Shown: positions 52,236 to 62,180 of the stretch, piece by piece
How positions within the stretch are numbered: position 1 is the stretch's first letter
Layout: each line of letters opens with the position of its first letter
Source: Candidatus Krumholzibacteriota bacterium
GTDB lineage: Bacteria > Krumholzibacteriota > Krumholzibacteriia > Krumholzibacteriales > Krumholzibacteriaceae
Reading direction: 5' to 3'
Length of the DNA stretch: 64,000 nucleotides
Assembly: GCA_016932415.1 (NCBI GenBank)
Contig: JAFGCX010000011.1
Location: 1 to 64,000 of the forward strand
Position numbers and translations under genes: made by a program
The notes under the pieces: model-generated
What the model saw: only the letters and a program-made list of their open reading frames with translations
Database searches by the model: none
What the model was told of the DNA's origin: nothing

Positions 52236-54128
52236 ATGAAAAAATCGGTACTTTTCGCGTTGATACTCATCCTGGCCTCGCACTCGGCGATGGCGATGCC
52301 TACCAGATTGCTCAACTACCAGGGAGTCCTTCTCGGAAGCGGTGGGAGCGTGGCCGAAGAAGGTTATTATGACATAACCTTCAGGATCTACGATATTCTC
52401 TACGAAGGAAGCCCTCTGTGGGAAGAAACGGATAATGTCTTTGTCTCCAATGGAATATTCGCCCTGACCCTGGGCACTGTCACGCCCCTCGCCCTTCCAT
52501 TCGACGACGTATATTATATCGCGATGTCGGTCGACGGGGGAGAAGAGCTCTCTCCGCGGAATATACTCACTTCCACTCCGTACAGCTACAGCTCGATGAA
52601 CGTCTGGGGGACAGATAATATTTTCCCCTCGACCGGGAATGTCGGAATCGGGACGGCTTCGCCGGGAGAAAAACTCGAAGTAGCCGGCGCGATCAAGATT
52701 GGAACGGCGTCAGGGGCTCAGGCGGGAACGATACGGTGGAATGGCGGAGATTTCGAGGGTTATGACGGCGGTTCATGGGTATCACTTACTTCGACGGGAG
52801 GAAGCGCCCTCCCCGCGGGATCGTCCGGCGCCACGCTGAGGCATAACGGATCCGAGTGGACATCATCGACAAGGATCTATAACGACGGGACCAGCGTCGG
52901 GATCGGCACTTCATCCCCGGAAGCCGATCTTCATCTCTATGCTTCCAACTCAAGCGACCTTTTCGTCGAGAGCGCGAACGCTTCCGGAATCGCCGACCTC
53001 CTGCTGAAGACTCCCGGCGGCATCTACGACTATTTCGGCTTCTTCAAGTATGGCGCGTCGGCAGCGGGTAGCCTCGGCGGCATATCGACAATGAACCTTT
53101 CCGCCCTGACGGCGGGTACTGCCGCGGGGGCTTTACTGATGGGCACGCAAAGCGCCAGTCCAATACATTTTCTCACCGACAGCGCCGAGCGCTTGAGGAT
53201 AGAGTCGGACGGGGATGTCAACCTCGTCTCAGATGGAAGCGTAACAGCGTCGAGCTATTCGAACACCAACGGCGGCGCTCTGGAAATATACAGCGAAACG
53301 GGGGCGCGCAACTTCGCCCTGCAACCTGACGCAAACGGCAGCGGCGGGTATTTCGGAGTCGCCCGCAACAACTCCAGCAGCTATGGATTCAGGGTCGATG
53401 GCAGCTACAATGGGACCGAAGAGCCATATGTCACCATAACCGGCTCATTACGTTCGGCGAGTTTCAATATGTCGTCGACGGGGAACGCTTCGGTCGCTCT
53501 CCCCGTCGGTTCAATCTCAAGCACAGAGATGGCGGATGAACCGGGCGTAGCGTCGTACGGCACCAGCGGTGGAGCGACCCTTCCCAACAACTTCGTATTT
53601 GTATTCGGTTCCTGTACGATCACAACCCCCGATGTGGGATACGTATTCGTCATCGCCTCCGGCAACGTGACGATAGATCACACATATGGTACCGAATCAT
53701 TGGTATTCTTCGGTGTTTCCGATAATACGACGGCGTTCCAGAGCGACCAGGAAATCCCTGTCCGGGTCCCGGAAGATGCCCCCAGCGGAATGTACAATTT
53801 CCCGCTTACGTCGCACACTATCCTTGAAGCCAACGCGCCGGGGAGCAATACATATTATATGATCGGTCAGAGGGCTTCCGGAGGCGTGATCGGTTTCTTT
53901 GATTACAGGTTATCGTGCGTCTTCATTCCAACAACGTACGGAACGGTATCTGCTTCCTCCGGTTCCTACTCAGCAGACGATATCAGGCAAGTCTCTCAAC
54001 CTCTGACCGAAGCTGATATCGCCGATGAAAGGGCCAGGGCAATCGAAGCCAACGCCGAACGGATACAGCGCGAACTCGACGCGATGAAAGCGGAGCTTGA
54101 AGCGATAAGGAGAGAAGGGTCGAACTGA
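52236..54128 (+). CDS. Large secreted fibre-like protein with GIGT repeats and coiled-coil C-terminus
   Basis: 630 residues from the ATG at 52236 (GGGAGG about 10 nt upstream). Signal peptide 1-20. After a domain of about 120 residues (LLNYQGVLLGSGG) come two copies of the tail-fibre-type motif VGIGT-S-P (NVGIGTASPGEKLEV, SVGIGTSSPEADLHL), then a long Gly/Ser/Thr-rich region, a compact domain near 430-590 and a C-terminal coiled coil (595-628). The make-up suggests a trimeric fibre at the cell surface. There is no sorting domain like those of its neighbours. Confidence 0.75.
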   Translation: MKKSVLFALILILASHSAMAMPTRLLNYQGVLLGSGGSVAEEGYYDITFRIYDILYEGSPLWEETDNVFVSNGIFALTLGTVTPLALPFDDVYYIAMSVDGGEELSPRNILTSTPYSYSSMNVWGTDNIFPSTGNVGIGTASPGEKLEVAGAIKIGTASGAQAGTIRWNGGDFEGYDGGSWVSLTSTGGSALPAGSSGATLRHNGSEWTSSTRIYNDGTSVGIGTSSPEADLHLYASNSSDLFVESANASGIADLLLKTPGGIYDYFGFFKYGASAAGSLGGISTMNLSALTAGTAAGALLMGTQSASPIHFLTDSAERLRIESDGDVNLVSDGSVTASSYSNTNGGALEIYSETGARNFALQPDANGSGGYFGVARNNSSSYGFRVDGSYNGTEEPYVTITGSLRSASFNMSSTGNASVALPVGSISSTEMADEPGVASYGTSGGATLPNNFVFVFGSCTITTPDVGYVFVIASGNVTIDHTYGTESLVFFGVSDNTTAFQSDQEIPVRVPEDAPSGMYNFPLTSHTILEANAPGSNTYYMIGQRASGGVIGFFDYRLSCVFIPTTYGTVSASSGSYSADDIRQVSQPLTEADIADERARAIEANAERIQRELDAMKAELEAIRREGSN

Positions 54129-54163
54129 CAGACACTCTGAAAAAACACACGCCTGGCAAATAT

Positions 54164-54197
54164 ATGGCGGCCGAATGATCTTTCAATCGGCCGCCAT
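54164..54197 (+). terminator. Hairpin terminator after the fibre-like gene
   Basis: An 11-bp perfect stem ATGGCGGCCGA/TCGGCCGCCAT (54164-54174, 54187-54197), extended inward by three pairs, followed by TTCCTC. The stem is strong but the T-run is poor. Confidence 0.6.
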
Positions 54198-54234
54198 TTC
54201 CTCACTCACCGGGGTCTGTCGAAATTAAAATTTC

Positions 54235-54263
54235 TTTTCAATAGAATGCTTTTAAATTACAAT
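54235..54263 (+). promoter_or_regulatory. Probable promoter of the phosphofructokinase gene
   Basis: TTTTCA at 54235-54240, a 17-nt spacer, then TACAAT at 54258-54263. The -35 is weak. Start near 54270; leader of about 100 nt. Confidence 0.5.
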
Positions 54264-54371
54264 CCGGTATGAATCGATCTTCTTCGACACCGGTGTTGAA
54301 CGCCGGCCGGAGAAGGCTCCAGACCGCGAATGCTCTCATCTAAAAGATCGTGAAGAAACGGAGTCGCAGAT

Positions 54372-55574
54372 ATGAGTAATATAAACAGGATCAAGGGCAG
54401 AATCGCCATACTGACGGGGGGCGGAGACGTTCCGGGCCTTAATCCGGCAATAAGGAGCGTAACGATCAGGGCGATCCGGGAAGGATTCGATGTCATAGGG
54501 ATAAGGAGAGGCTGGGCGGGGCTGGTCGAGATAGTCCGGGATAAGGACGCCGATAACAGCAAGAATTTCGAGATCCTGACCGAAAACATGGTTAACAGGA
54601 TTGGCCGTACGGGCGGGACTTTTCTGCACAGTTCAAGGACGCGCCCGAGTCATATCGCAGCCGCAGACGTCCCGCTGCACCTGCAGGATAAATATTCCGA
54701 GGAGATGAACGACCTCACGCCCGAAGTGTTGAAAAACCTTGATTACCTGGGAATAGATTACCTGATCCCGATCGGAGGGGATGACACGCTCAGCTACGGC
54801 GTAAGGCTTCATCATGAAGGCGTGAAAGTCATTGCGATCCCCAAGACGATGGATAACGATGTCCCCGGGACCGATTACTGTATCGGTTTCAGTACCTGCG
54901 TAACCAGGACGATCGAGATGACTCACAGCCTGCGAACTTCAGCGGGATCTCACGAACGGTTTCTCGTGATCGAGGTCTTCGGCAGGTATGCCGGATTCAC
55001 TGCCCTTCTTCCGACGATGGCCGGGGCGGCAAACCGCTGCGTCATTCCCGAGTATCCATTTAAAATGGAAAGGCTATGCGAACTCCTCGTGGCCGACTGG
55101 TTCACAAACCCCAGTCATTATTCCGTCGTTCTCGTCTCCGAGGGAGCGATGCACGAAGGGGGCGAGATGACTTTTTCCGAAGAGGAAAAAGACGCTTACG
55201 GCCATAAAAAGCTTGGAGGCAACGGGGATTATATATCGAGGCATCTTAAGGATATCTCGCCGAAATTCAATAACGGCCGGAGGATAAACGTCATCAACCA
55301 GAGGCTTGGATATCTCGTACGCTGCGGCAATCCAGACGCGATCGATTCGATAGTTCCGATGGCTTATGGCAACCTCGCGCTTAACCTCGTCCTTGAGGGA
55401 GCGTCGGGAAGACTCGTCGCCCTCAAAAACGGAAGATATGACAACGTCCCGATTGAGATCGTAACGAGTTTTAAGAAGGTCGTGGATGTAGACCAGTATT
55501 ACAACAAGGAGCGCCTGAGACCGTATTATGAAAGTTTCGAGGGCAAACCGCTGTTTATTATGGCAAGCGATTGA
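54372..55574 (+). CDS. pfp: Phosphofructokinase, pyrophosphate-dependent type by signature
   Basis: 400 residues. Phosphorylates fructose 6-phosphate. Two residues decide the donor: the GGDD of IGGDDTLSYG (Asp138, Gly in ATP enzymes) and Lys158 in PKTMDND (Gly in ATP enzymes). Asp plus Lys is the pyrophosphate-type signature, so the reaction is probably reversible and PPi-linked. GGAG precedes the ATG. The gene is monocistronic, converging on the gene at 55652. Confidence 0.9.
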   Translation: MSNINRIKGRIAILTGGGDVPGLNPAIRSVTIRAIREGFDVIGIRRGWAGLVEIVRDKDADNSKNFEILTENMVNRIGRTGGTFLHSSRTRPSHIAAADVPLHLQDKYSEEMNDLTPEVLKNLDYLGIDYLIPIGGDDTLSYGVRLHHEGVKVIAIPKTMDNDVPGTDYCIGFSTCVTRTIEMTHSLRTSAGSHERFLVIEVFGRYAGFTALLPTMAGAANRCVIPEYPFKMERLCELLVADWFTNPSHYSVVLVSEGAMHEGGEMTFSEEEKDAYGHKKLGGNGDYISRHLKDISPKFNNGRRINVINQRLGYLVRCGNPDAIDSIVPMAYGNLALNLVLEGASGRLVALKNGRYDNVPIEIVTSFKKVVDVDQYYNKERLRPYYESFEGKPLFIMASD

Positions 55575-55651
55575 TCAGATAACAGGTTTTCCGTTATCCC
55601 GGCCGTACGCAAATCAGAGATATCTTCTCTCTCTTCTGAAAAGGGATGCTA

Positions 55652-56920
55652 TCAGGTCTTCTGTTCTTTTTTTCTGGCGGCGGGGAAAAGCACATTGTTA
55701 AGGATGAGCCTGTAGCCTGGAGACCTCGGATAGAGGTTGAGGTCTGTCGGTGGATCTCCCACAAGATGTTGGTAATCCTCCGGATCATGCCCGCCGAAAA
55801 AGGTAAAGGTCCCCTTTCCGAAATTGCCGTGAAGATATCTGACCTCTCCCCGGTCTTTCACCTCGCCAAGAACGAGGACCTTCTTTTTCAGAAGGCTCTT
55901 TCTGAAAGATGTCGTCTGCCCCATGAAACCTTTGATGACCGACACGTGATTCTGCACAAGCATCGTCGCTACCGGATCGTACTTTGCCGAAAATTCGAAA
56001 AGGGTGAAATAGTCTCTCCCTTCACCTCTTTCGGCCGCCTTTTCCGTCATGTCAATATCAGAGAATTCATAAATGTAGGGGTCCGTTATCAATTCGAAAC
56101 CCTCAAAAGCGAGACACCGGCCATAATCGAGTTTTTCCTGACAGCCCGGGGTCACCGGGTCATGGTCGTACTCGCGCGGGGCAATATCCACGCCATAGGC
56201 GGCAAGAGCGAGATCGATCGTGTCGCACGCTGAACACATCGCGAATACAAAACCGCCAGACCTTATATATTCCCTTATCATCCCGGCAACGGCCTTTTTC
56301 TCATCGGAGACTTTGTCGAATCCCAGCGAGATAGCGATCTTCTCAAAGAGGATCTGCTGCTGTATATACCAGTCGGCGTTTCTGAACCCTCTATAGAATT
56401 TGCCGTACTGCCCCGTAAAATCCTCGTGATGAAGGTGCAGCCAGTCGTACCTCGACAAAGCGCCGGTAAGGACCTCGCGGTCATAGACTACGTCATAAGG
56501 GATCCCGGCGTATTCGAGAGCCATCATGACGGCGTCATCCCAAGGCTGCTTGTTAGGCGGAGCATATATCGCTATAGCGGGAGCTTTTTCCAGAAGGACA
56601 ATATCCATGTTTTCCTTTTCTATCCTGCCCAATATCGCGGCAACCTCTTCACCGGTAATCCTTTCGAGCAGTATGCCGCGAGCCTGCGCCTCGAGCGATA
56701 ATCCGGCGAACTCCCTGACGAGAAATGCTCCGCCGCGATAGTTAAGAAGCCATTTGACTTCGACCCCTCTTGAAAGCGCGTACCACGCCAGGCCGTACGC
56801 CTTCAGGTGGTTTGTCTGGGCAAGATCCATCGGAACAAGGATCTCGGCCCGCAAGCCGGTCGAGGAAATGATCACAATGGCGGCCAGCGCGACCGCTTTT
56901 ACCAAGCCGGATCTTTTCAT
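55652..56920 (-). CDS. Secreted protein of unknown function (family often mislabelled asparagine synthetase B)
   Basis: 422 residues from the ATG at 56920 (GGAG 6 nt upstream); an ATG at 56959 overlaps the preceding stop as ATGA, but the signal peptide (1-24, ending LRA-EI) starts at 56920. LVPMDLAQTNHLKAYG and WLLNYRGGAF are conserved in homologues from FCB bacteria that I recall being named asparagine synthetase B, yet no synthetase or N-terminal glutaminase motif is present. The layout, with GGFVFAMCSACDTID, resembles a glutamine-amidotransferase-like fold. It is probably periplasmic and works with the cluster upstream. Confidence 0.65.
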   Translation of the reverse strand: MKRSGLVKAVALAAIVIISSTGLRAEILVPMDLAQTNHLKAYGLAWYALSRGVEVKWLLNYRGGAFLVREFAGLSLEAQARGILLERITGEEVAAILGRIEKENMDIVLLEKAPAIAIYAPPNKQPWDDAVMMALEYAGIPYDVVYDREVLTGALSRYDWLHLHHEDFTGQYGKFYRGFRNADWYIQQQILFEKIAISLGFDKVSDEKKAVAGMIREYIRSGGFVFAMCSACDTIDLALAAYGVDIAPREYDHDPVTPGCQEKLDYGRCLAFEGFELITDPYIYEFSDIDMTEKAAERGEGRDYFTLFEFSAKYDPVATMLVQNHVSVIKGFMGQTTSFRKSLLKKKVLVLGEVKDRGEVRYLHGNFGKGTFTFFGGHDPEDYQHLVGDPPTDLNLYPRSPGYRLILNNVLFPAARKKEQKT

Positions 56921-56955
56921 TATCTTCTCCATTTTCCCAGGCTCGCCGGTCCGGA

Positions 56956-58848
56956 TCATCTGCGCGCCTTTTCCTGTCTTTCGACCTTATCTTCAGATTT
57001 TTTCAACGCGATGTATTTTTCTCTCACCCTGCTTATAAACGGATATTCGGGATATCTTTCAAGGAGAGCCCCGAAACAGGCCGATGCCGAATCAGGATCG
57101 TCCTTTTCCATCATCTGCCCGAGCAATTCAAGGGCCTTCGGCGCGCAATCATCAAGGGGATATTTATCAACGAACCTGGCAAGCTCTTTTTTGGCAAGTC
57201 CTCTCTCCGAGCTTCTTTCCAGCATCGACCCCCTGAAGCAGACCGCTCTGGCAAAGAGCACCGAATCGGGATATCTGTTCACGATCGACCTGAGGGTATC
57301 GCTGGCGCCCGCGAACTCCCCTTTAAGTCTCATCCTGACCGCCACCGCGTAGATATCGAGGCTTTTTCTGTCGCTGTCTATCGCTTTTCTTGCGATCATC
57401 GCGGTTTCCAGGGCGTCATTTGCCCATTCGCTCGCCGGCCAGTTCTGCGCCAGTACCGAGAGCTCCTCTATTGCTTTTTCATAATCTCCCTCGAGAAAAT
57501 GGAGCATTCCACCTGCGTATCTTCCAAGGGCGGCTATATTCGAGTCCGCGCGCGATGACAGATCGATGAATGCTGCCGCGGTTTCATCACCACCGCCGAC
57601 GGCCAGCAGTGAAAAAGCTTTTATTCTTTCGCTTTCCCTTATATCCCCGGGAGAATCAAACCTGATGCCGGCCAGCGTCCGCATCGCTTCATGATGGCGG
57701 TACAGGCTGCCGCCCAGAAATCGCGCTTTAAGGAGAGCCGCTTTTTTCCTGTAAGAAGCTCCATGCCTGTGATCGATCACCCGATCGAGAAGCGAGAGGA
57801 TCGAATCTCCTTCGACCGGCGAATACTCCCCCTCCCTGTCATACTGATCCAATCGTGATTCAGCCGCCAGAAGCATTACCTGGGGAACCATCGGTGACTG
57901 CGGATATCTATATATGAATCCATTGAGGAATCTTCCGACGAACTCGTTATACTTCTCCGTCGGTGACCTGTCGCCGGCGTTGAAAAGGATCTGCGTAAAA
58001 TATAAAGCCTCGCTGTCGGTCAGTCCCACATCTTCGATCATCGAACCGGCTTCTTCGTAATCACCATTTTCAACATGAAGCAGCGCGAGGATGATCCTGA
58101 AATACCTTCCGTTTTTTTCCGAAACGAGCGAAAGAGAATCTACGGCTGAAAAATGATCTTCCCGGCACCCCGCCCTTCTGAATGAATCGAGAAGGAAATC
58201 TATCCTTTCCGACGCCGGATCCTTGTCCGCTTCCAGCAGGGCGAGGCCATCCCTGAAAGCGGAATCATGATATTCCAGAATTGTCTCATACCTGATCAGC
58301 TTTCTCAGTGCCTGCTGAAGATATTCAGCGTGTCTGCTCCCTTCGCGCAGGGTCGCTATCGCGTTTTCGAAAAGCCCCTCTGACCATTCAAGGTCCGCGA
58401 TTATTGAATAATTGACCGGGTTGGAGCTCTTTTCGCCGAGGATACCGTGCCAGACCTCGACTGCTTTTTCCCTTTGTCCCATATCAAGATAGGCTTTCCC
58501 GAGCAAGGTGACAAACCCGGTCCTTCCGGGAGTCTTTCCAAGCTCTTCTTCCAGAAGAAAAACGGCTTTTTCCGGCGCGCGTATCTCTATATATGCCCTG
58601 GCGAGAAGTTCAGCCAGGTCGTGGAACCCGGGAGCTTTTTCCCGAAGTTCCTCGAGAAGGATTATCGCGTCGTTGAAATTCCCATCCCTGATCAGTTCCC
58701 TTGCCCTGGTACGCTCACGGTTTATTGATTTCGCGTCTACCGGCACCATCGCTGCGCGGGATCTTTCCTGCCCCATCCCAACCCGGGGAATCGCCATGAA
58801 GACGATGAGAACCAGGATCATATTGATTTTTTCCAGTCTGCTCGTCAT
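56956..58848 (-). CDS. Secreted TPR-repeat protein
   Basis: 630 residues with a signal peptide (1-26). The whole length is helical, with many tetratricopeptide-like repeats (for example DLAELLARAYIEIRAPEKAVFL and TLLGKAYLDMGQREKAVEV near the N-terminus; PLDDCAPKALELLGQMM at the end). It is a scaffold in the periplasm or on the outer membrane. It overlaps the DUF4175 gene by ATGA on one side and nearly abuts the next gene on the other, so the four genes 55652-62898 form a coupled unit. Confidence 0.85.
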   Translation of the reverse strand: MTSRLEKINMILVLIVFMAIPRVGMGQERSRAAMVPVDAKSINRERTRARELIRDGNFNDAIILLEELREKAPGFHDLAELLARAYIEIRAPEKAVFLLEEELGKTPGRTGFVTLLGKAYLDMGQREKAVEVWHGILGEKSSNPVNYSIIADLEWSEGLFENAIATLREGSRHAEYLQQALRKLIRYETILEYHDSAFRDGLALLEADKDPASERIDFLLDSFRRAGCREDHFSAVDSLSLVSEKNGRYFRIILALLHVENGDYEEAGSMIEDVGLTDSEALYFTQILFNAGDRSPTEKYNEFVGRFLNGFIYRYPQSPMVPQVMLLAAESRLDQYDREGEYSPVEGDSILSLLDRVIDHRHGASYRKKAALLKARFLGGSLYRHHEAMRTLAGIRFDSPGDIRESERIKAFSLLAVGGGDETAAAFIDLSSRADSNIAALGRYAGGMLHFLEGDYEKAIEELSVLAQNWPASEWANDALETAMIARKAIDSDRKSLDIYAVAVRMRLKGEFAGASDTLRSIVNRYPDSVLFARAVCFRGSMLERSSERGLAKKELARFVDKYPLDDCAPKALELLGQMMEKDDPDSASACFGALLERYPEYPFISRVREKYIALKKSEDKVERQEKARR

Positions 58849-61800
58849 CTTCCCGCACCTTCCCTTGCCTTCCTCGAAAGCGCCCTGAAATACGCCTGTA
58901 TCAATTCCTCATACTCGACAGGTCCCTTTTCCTGCATCCCCTTTCGGATCTTCTCAAGCAAAAGATCGAGGTCATCGCCGGGGCCGTCGATCTCCCCCCC
59001 TTTTTCCGCATTGATATTTTCCGCTGTCCTGCTTATACGTTCCCTCTTGTAGTCACGTCTCTTAAGCGATTTATTCGATTCGAGCATCCTGCTGAGGATC
59101 CTCTCCTCCCTGTCTATCAGGTCCCGATCAAGCTTTCCGTCTTCAAGGCTCTCAGCGACCTCTTTCATCTCATCACCGATATCGTCGAGCCTTCCGAGGA
59201 CTTCTCCTGTTCCATAGCTTTCTTTTGATATCTGCCTTAACAATTCCTCCATTTTTCTCTGTTCTGCCGCCATCCTTGACATACGGGCTCTCGATTCAAG
59301 GGAAAAACTGTCTTCTCCGCCTCCGGCCATCTCCTTCAACTGCTTGTCGATCGACGTCTGGCCTCTTAACATATTCTCCATTTTCTGCCCGGTGCTTCCA
59401 CCGCTTCCTCCCGATGCCGAACTGACTTTCAACAGCTCTATCACCGCCCGGTTCAGTCCGGCGGTGACCCGCGTCGATATCCCCGCCGCTTCGCCGAACC
59501 TGCGGTCCTGGGTCCGCGCGATGACACTCTCCATATCGATCAGAGCCCCGGAGAGATGGCTGAACGTATCTCTCGAGATCCCCAGCCTCATCCTTGCCGC
59601 CTTGAGGATGCCGGCAAGTATCTTTCTGATCGCGTCTCTTATCACCGCTTCTTCTTCAAGCAGATATTCCAGTCTGGCCGGCGCGTTCCTTTCTCCGAGC
59701 GCGCCGGAGAACCTTTCGGAGAGTTTCGAGACTTCGACCAGCTCCCAGGCAGCTTTTTCGACAGCTTTTACAGCTTCCGCGTCGACCGCCATATTCATGC
59801 TCATCTGGCATCGCCCGAGGCTTGTATAGAGACTGAGCATCTCGCTGATCGTCTTGTTTTCCGTCGATCGCGCTTCATTTCTCCTGTCCGATTCCATCTG
59901 GGCTGCCGCCTCCCGCATCAGCGAATCGATTTGAGACTTCTTCAGGTCATCGATCATCTCCCCGGTCGCATTCTCTTTTTCTTCAGCAGCGCTTCTGTCG
60001 CTGAACTCTTCAAGATCCTTTTCGAGCCTGTTATATTCCTCGCGCAGCTCATTCTCCTTGACGGCAAGCCTTTCGAGGTCTCCCTTTTCCGTTTCATCTC
60101 TCATCTCTTTCTGCCGCTCGATGACATCTTCCATCCTGCGCAGAAGCTCTTCCATCTTCTCTTCTCTCATTATCCTGTTGAGAAGTTCGATCGTCCTGTC
60201 GAGTCTCTCCGCCAGATCATCAGCCTGCATGTCGATTTCGTCCATCGCGTCGGAGATCTCATTGTCCGGAATATCGCGCATCATTTTCTGGAATTTTTCC
60301 ATCGCTTCAAGAAGATCCTCGTTCTCTATCTTTTTAAGGAGATCCTGGATCTCCTCGATTTTTTTGCCTATTTCCATCGAGGTCATCCTGTTTTCCTCGA
60401 ATTCCCGCAGCGTGTTCTCAAGGCTTCCTGCCGCTTCCTGGATCTTCTCTTTGAGTCTTTCCTGCATTTCGAGAAGTTCTTTGCCTTTTTCCCTGCTTTC
60501 CCAATCCATTTTACCTGTTGCTCTGAATTCGTCGGAAAGTTCTTTCATCCTGTCACGTATTTCCCTGCTTTCGTCGACGATCTCGTCAAAGGCCCTGTCT
60601 CTGAGTTGTTCCTCCTTCCGCGCCTCGACGTAGAGATCGGCAAGGGAAGGAACGGTCAGCACTCTCGTCTCCGTCCTGGCGTACCCCTGCTGATCCGCTG
60701 AGTTGTTATCACGAGCTTCCATATAATAAAGGATCCGGTCTCCGGGAAAGACCCTCTCTCCTTCCAGCGACCATTCATAGTCATTTTCAATCACCCTCGG
60801 AGCTTCTCCGGCACCTTTTTTAACGTCTATCGATAAGAACCTGCTGTCCCTGCCTTCTTTCATGAATCTCAGATTCAGTTCCACGATCCCGTAATCGTCC
60901 GCAGCCCTGAACAAGACCCGCGTCCTGAGGGAACGGGGGAGGACATCCGGGTCAGGGGGGGAGAATATCTCGACGGCCGGAGGCCTGTCGCTTCTGCAGA
61001 TAAAAGGATAACTGATCGACGACTCGTTCGACAGCCCCGCGGAATCGATGACCGCGAGAGTCATCGTATCGCTTTTTATAACCTTGAATTCTCCGTAAAA
61101 TCTTTTTCCCGCGGGTTTAAAATCGATTCTCTCGCCCGAAGAGAACTCCGCCGCGGCCACCATGACAGATTTGCTCACCTCTCCGGAAAGAAGCACTTTC
61201 GTTCCGGACAGGACTGATCTCTTTCCGGAAAGAAAAGACAGCGTGTCGGGAACCTTTCCCGTATATGGCGGATATTCCAGGACCGCTTCAACAACATTGA
61301 TGACAGGCCTGTGCATGACCGCTATATGCCGGCTCGCTGACTTTTCTCCCCCCGCTTTGAAGTAATAATCGACATCTTCCCTTATCTCCCTGAACTGGTA
61401 AGTAAACGACCGGAACGTATTCCCGCCTTCCGGGCCGGCAGCAGTCATCGTCTTGAAGCTTTTCCACACACCCGGGACCGTTGAGAATCTTATTTCGACA
61501 TCTCCCCGTGCCGATCCCATCCTGACCGCCCCGACCGTAACATCCTCTCCGGCAAGTACCGTCTGATCGACTTCCGTGACAATAAGATTATTAGCCGGTG
61601 ATGAGGCAAAGCTCAGGCCCGGATCGAGTATAGCTCCCGCCAGCTGAGCGGCATCCCTGTTTCCAAATATGACAACGGCCAGCATCATCACACCAAGGAC
61701 TGATCCGGATATCAGCCACCCCGGCTTTCCCTCGCCTCCGAAGATCTCAAGCGCTGAGACTGTCTCGAGTCTTCTTGCCCCTCTTCTTGCCGTTTCTTTC

Positions 61801-62180
61801 ATAAGATAGGGAGAATAATTCCCGAGTCTTTTTTCTTTTCCCGTAAACTCCAGCGCAGCCGCGAAGAGGCTTCCGTTGCCCGTGCTTCTCCCGATATCTT
61901 CAGCGATATATTCGATCGGTCTGAACAGGCGCCACAATCTGAATCCGATATAGATTACAGCTATGATTGTTCCGGCCCAGAAACAGACAAAACCAGCCAG
62001 CGGCCAGTACCTCCACTGGCCCAAAACGAAACTGATGCCGAAAAGGAATAAAAACAGCCCCATCTCGGATGAGACGAGAAAGGTAAAAAGACCCCTCATA
62101 ATGAAGCGTCTGCGCGAGGAAGACAGGGAACGAAGCGCGGAAAGCAGCTCGTTAAAAATATTGTCATTCAGTAAGAGCAT
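58845..62180 (-). CDS. DUF4175-family membrane protein with long coiled coil
   Basis: 1111 residues. Three membrane helices near the N-terminus (about 30-52, 55-85 and 155-175) are followed by a periplasmic beta-rich part (about 190-510) and then a very long charged helical region (about 520-1050) rich in Glu, Lys and Arg heptads. That matches DUF4175, found beside DUF4159 and BatA/MoxR-type genes in many FCB and other bacteria, function unknown. It overlaps the DUF4159 gene by 17 bp. It may form a rod that spans the periplasm. Confidence 0.82.
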   Translation of the reverse strand: MLLLNDNIFNELLSALRSLSSSRRRFIMRGLFTFLVSSEMGLFLFLFGISFVLGQWRYWPLAGFVCFWAGTIIAVIYIGFRLWRLFRPIEYIAEDIGRSTGNGSLFAAALEFTGKEKRLGNYSPYLMKETARRGARRLETVSALEIFGGEGKPGWLISGSVLGVMMLAVVIFGNRDAAQLAGAILDPGLSFASSPANNLIVTEVDQTVLAGEDVTVGAVRMGSARGDVEIRFSTVPGVWKSFKTMTAAGPEGGNTFRSFTYQFREIREDVDYYFKAGGEKSASRHIAVMHRPVINVVEAVLEYPPYTGKVPDTLSFLSGKRSVLSGTKVLLSGEVSKSVMVAAAEFSSGERIDFKPAGKRFYGEFKVIKSDTMTLAVIDSAGLSNESSISYPFICRSDRPPAVEIFSPPDPDVLPRSLRTRVLFRAADDYGIVELNLRFMKEGRDSRFLSIDVKKGAGEAPRVIENDYEWSLEGERVFPGDRILYYMEARDNNSADQQGYARTETRVLTVPSLADLYVEARKEEQLRDRAFDEIVDESREIRDRMKELSDEFRATGKMDWESREKGKELLEMQERLKEKIQEAAGSLENTLREFEENRMTSMEIGKKIEEIQDLLKKIENEDLLEAMEKFQKMMRDIPDNEISDAMDEIDMQADDLAERLDRTIELLNRIMREEKMEELLRRMEDVIERQKEMRDETEKGDLERLAVKENELREEYNRLEKDLEEFSDRSAAEEKENATGEMIDDLKKSQIDSLMREAAAQMESDRRNEARSTENKTISEMLSLYTSLGRCQMSMNMAVDAEAVKAVEKAAWELVEVSKLSERFSGALGERNAPARLEYLLEEEAVIRDAIRKILAGILKAARMRLGISRDTFSHLSGALIDMESVIARTQDRRFGEAAGISTRVTAGLNRAVIELLKVSSASGGSGGSTGQKMENMLRGQTSIDKQLKEMAGGGEDSFSLESRARMSRMAAEQRKMEELLRQISKESYGTGEVLGRLDDIGDEMKEVAESLEDGKLDRDLIDREERILSRMLESNKSLKRRDYKRERISRTAENINAEKGGEIDGPGDDLDLLLEKIRKGMQEKGPVEYEELIQAYFRALSRKAREGAGR

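Noticed and set aside
59556-60701. Plus-strand open frame of 381 codons opposite DUF4175
   Set aside because: Shadow of the coiled-coil region: the Glu/Lys-rich codons read in reverse give Phe/Leu-rich protein, and no start site is present.
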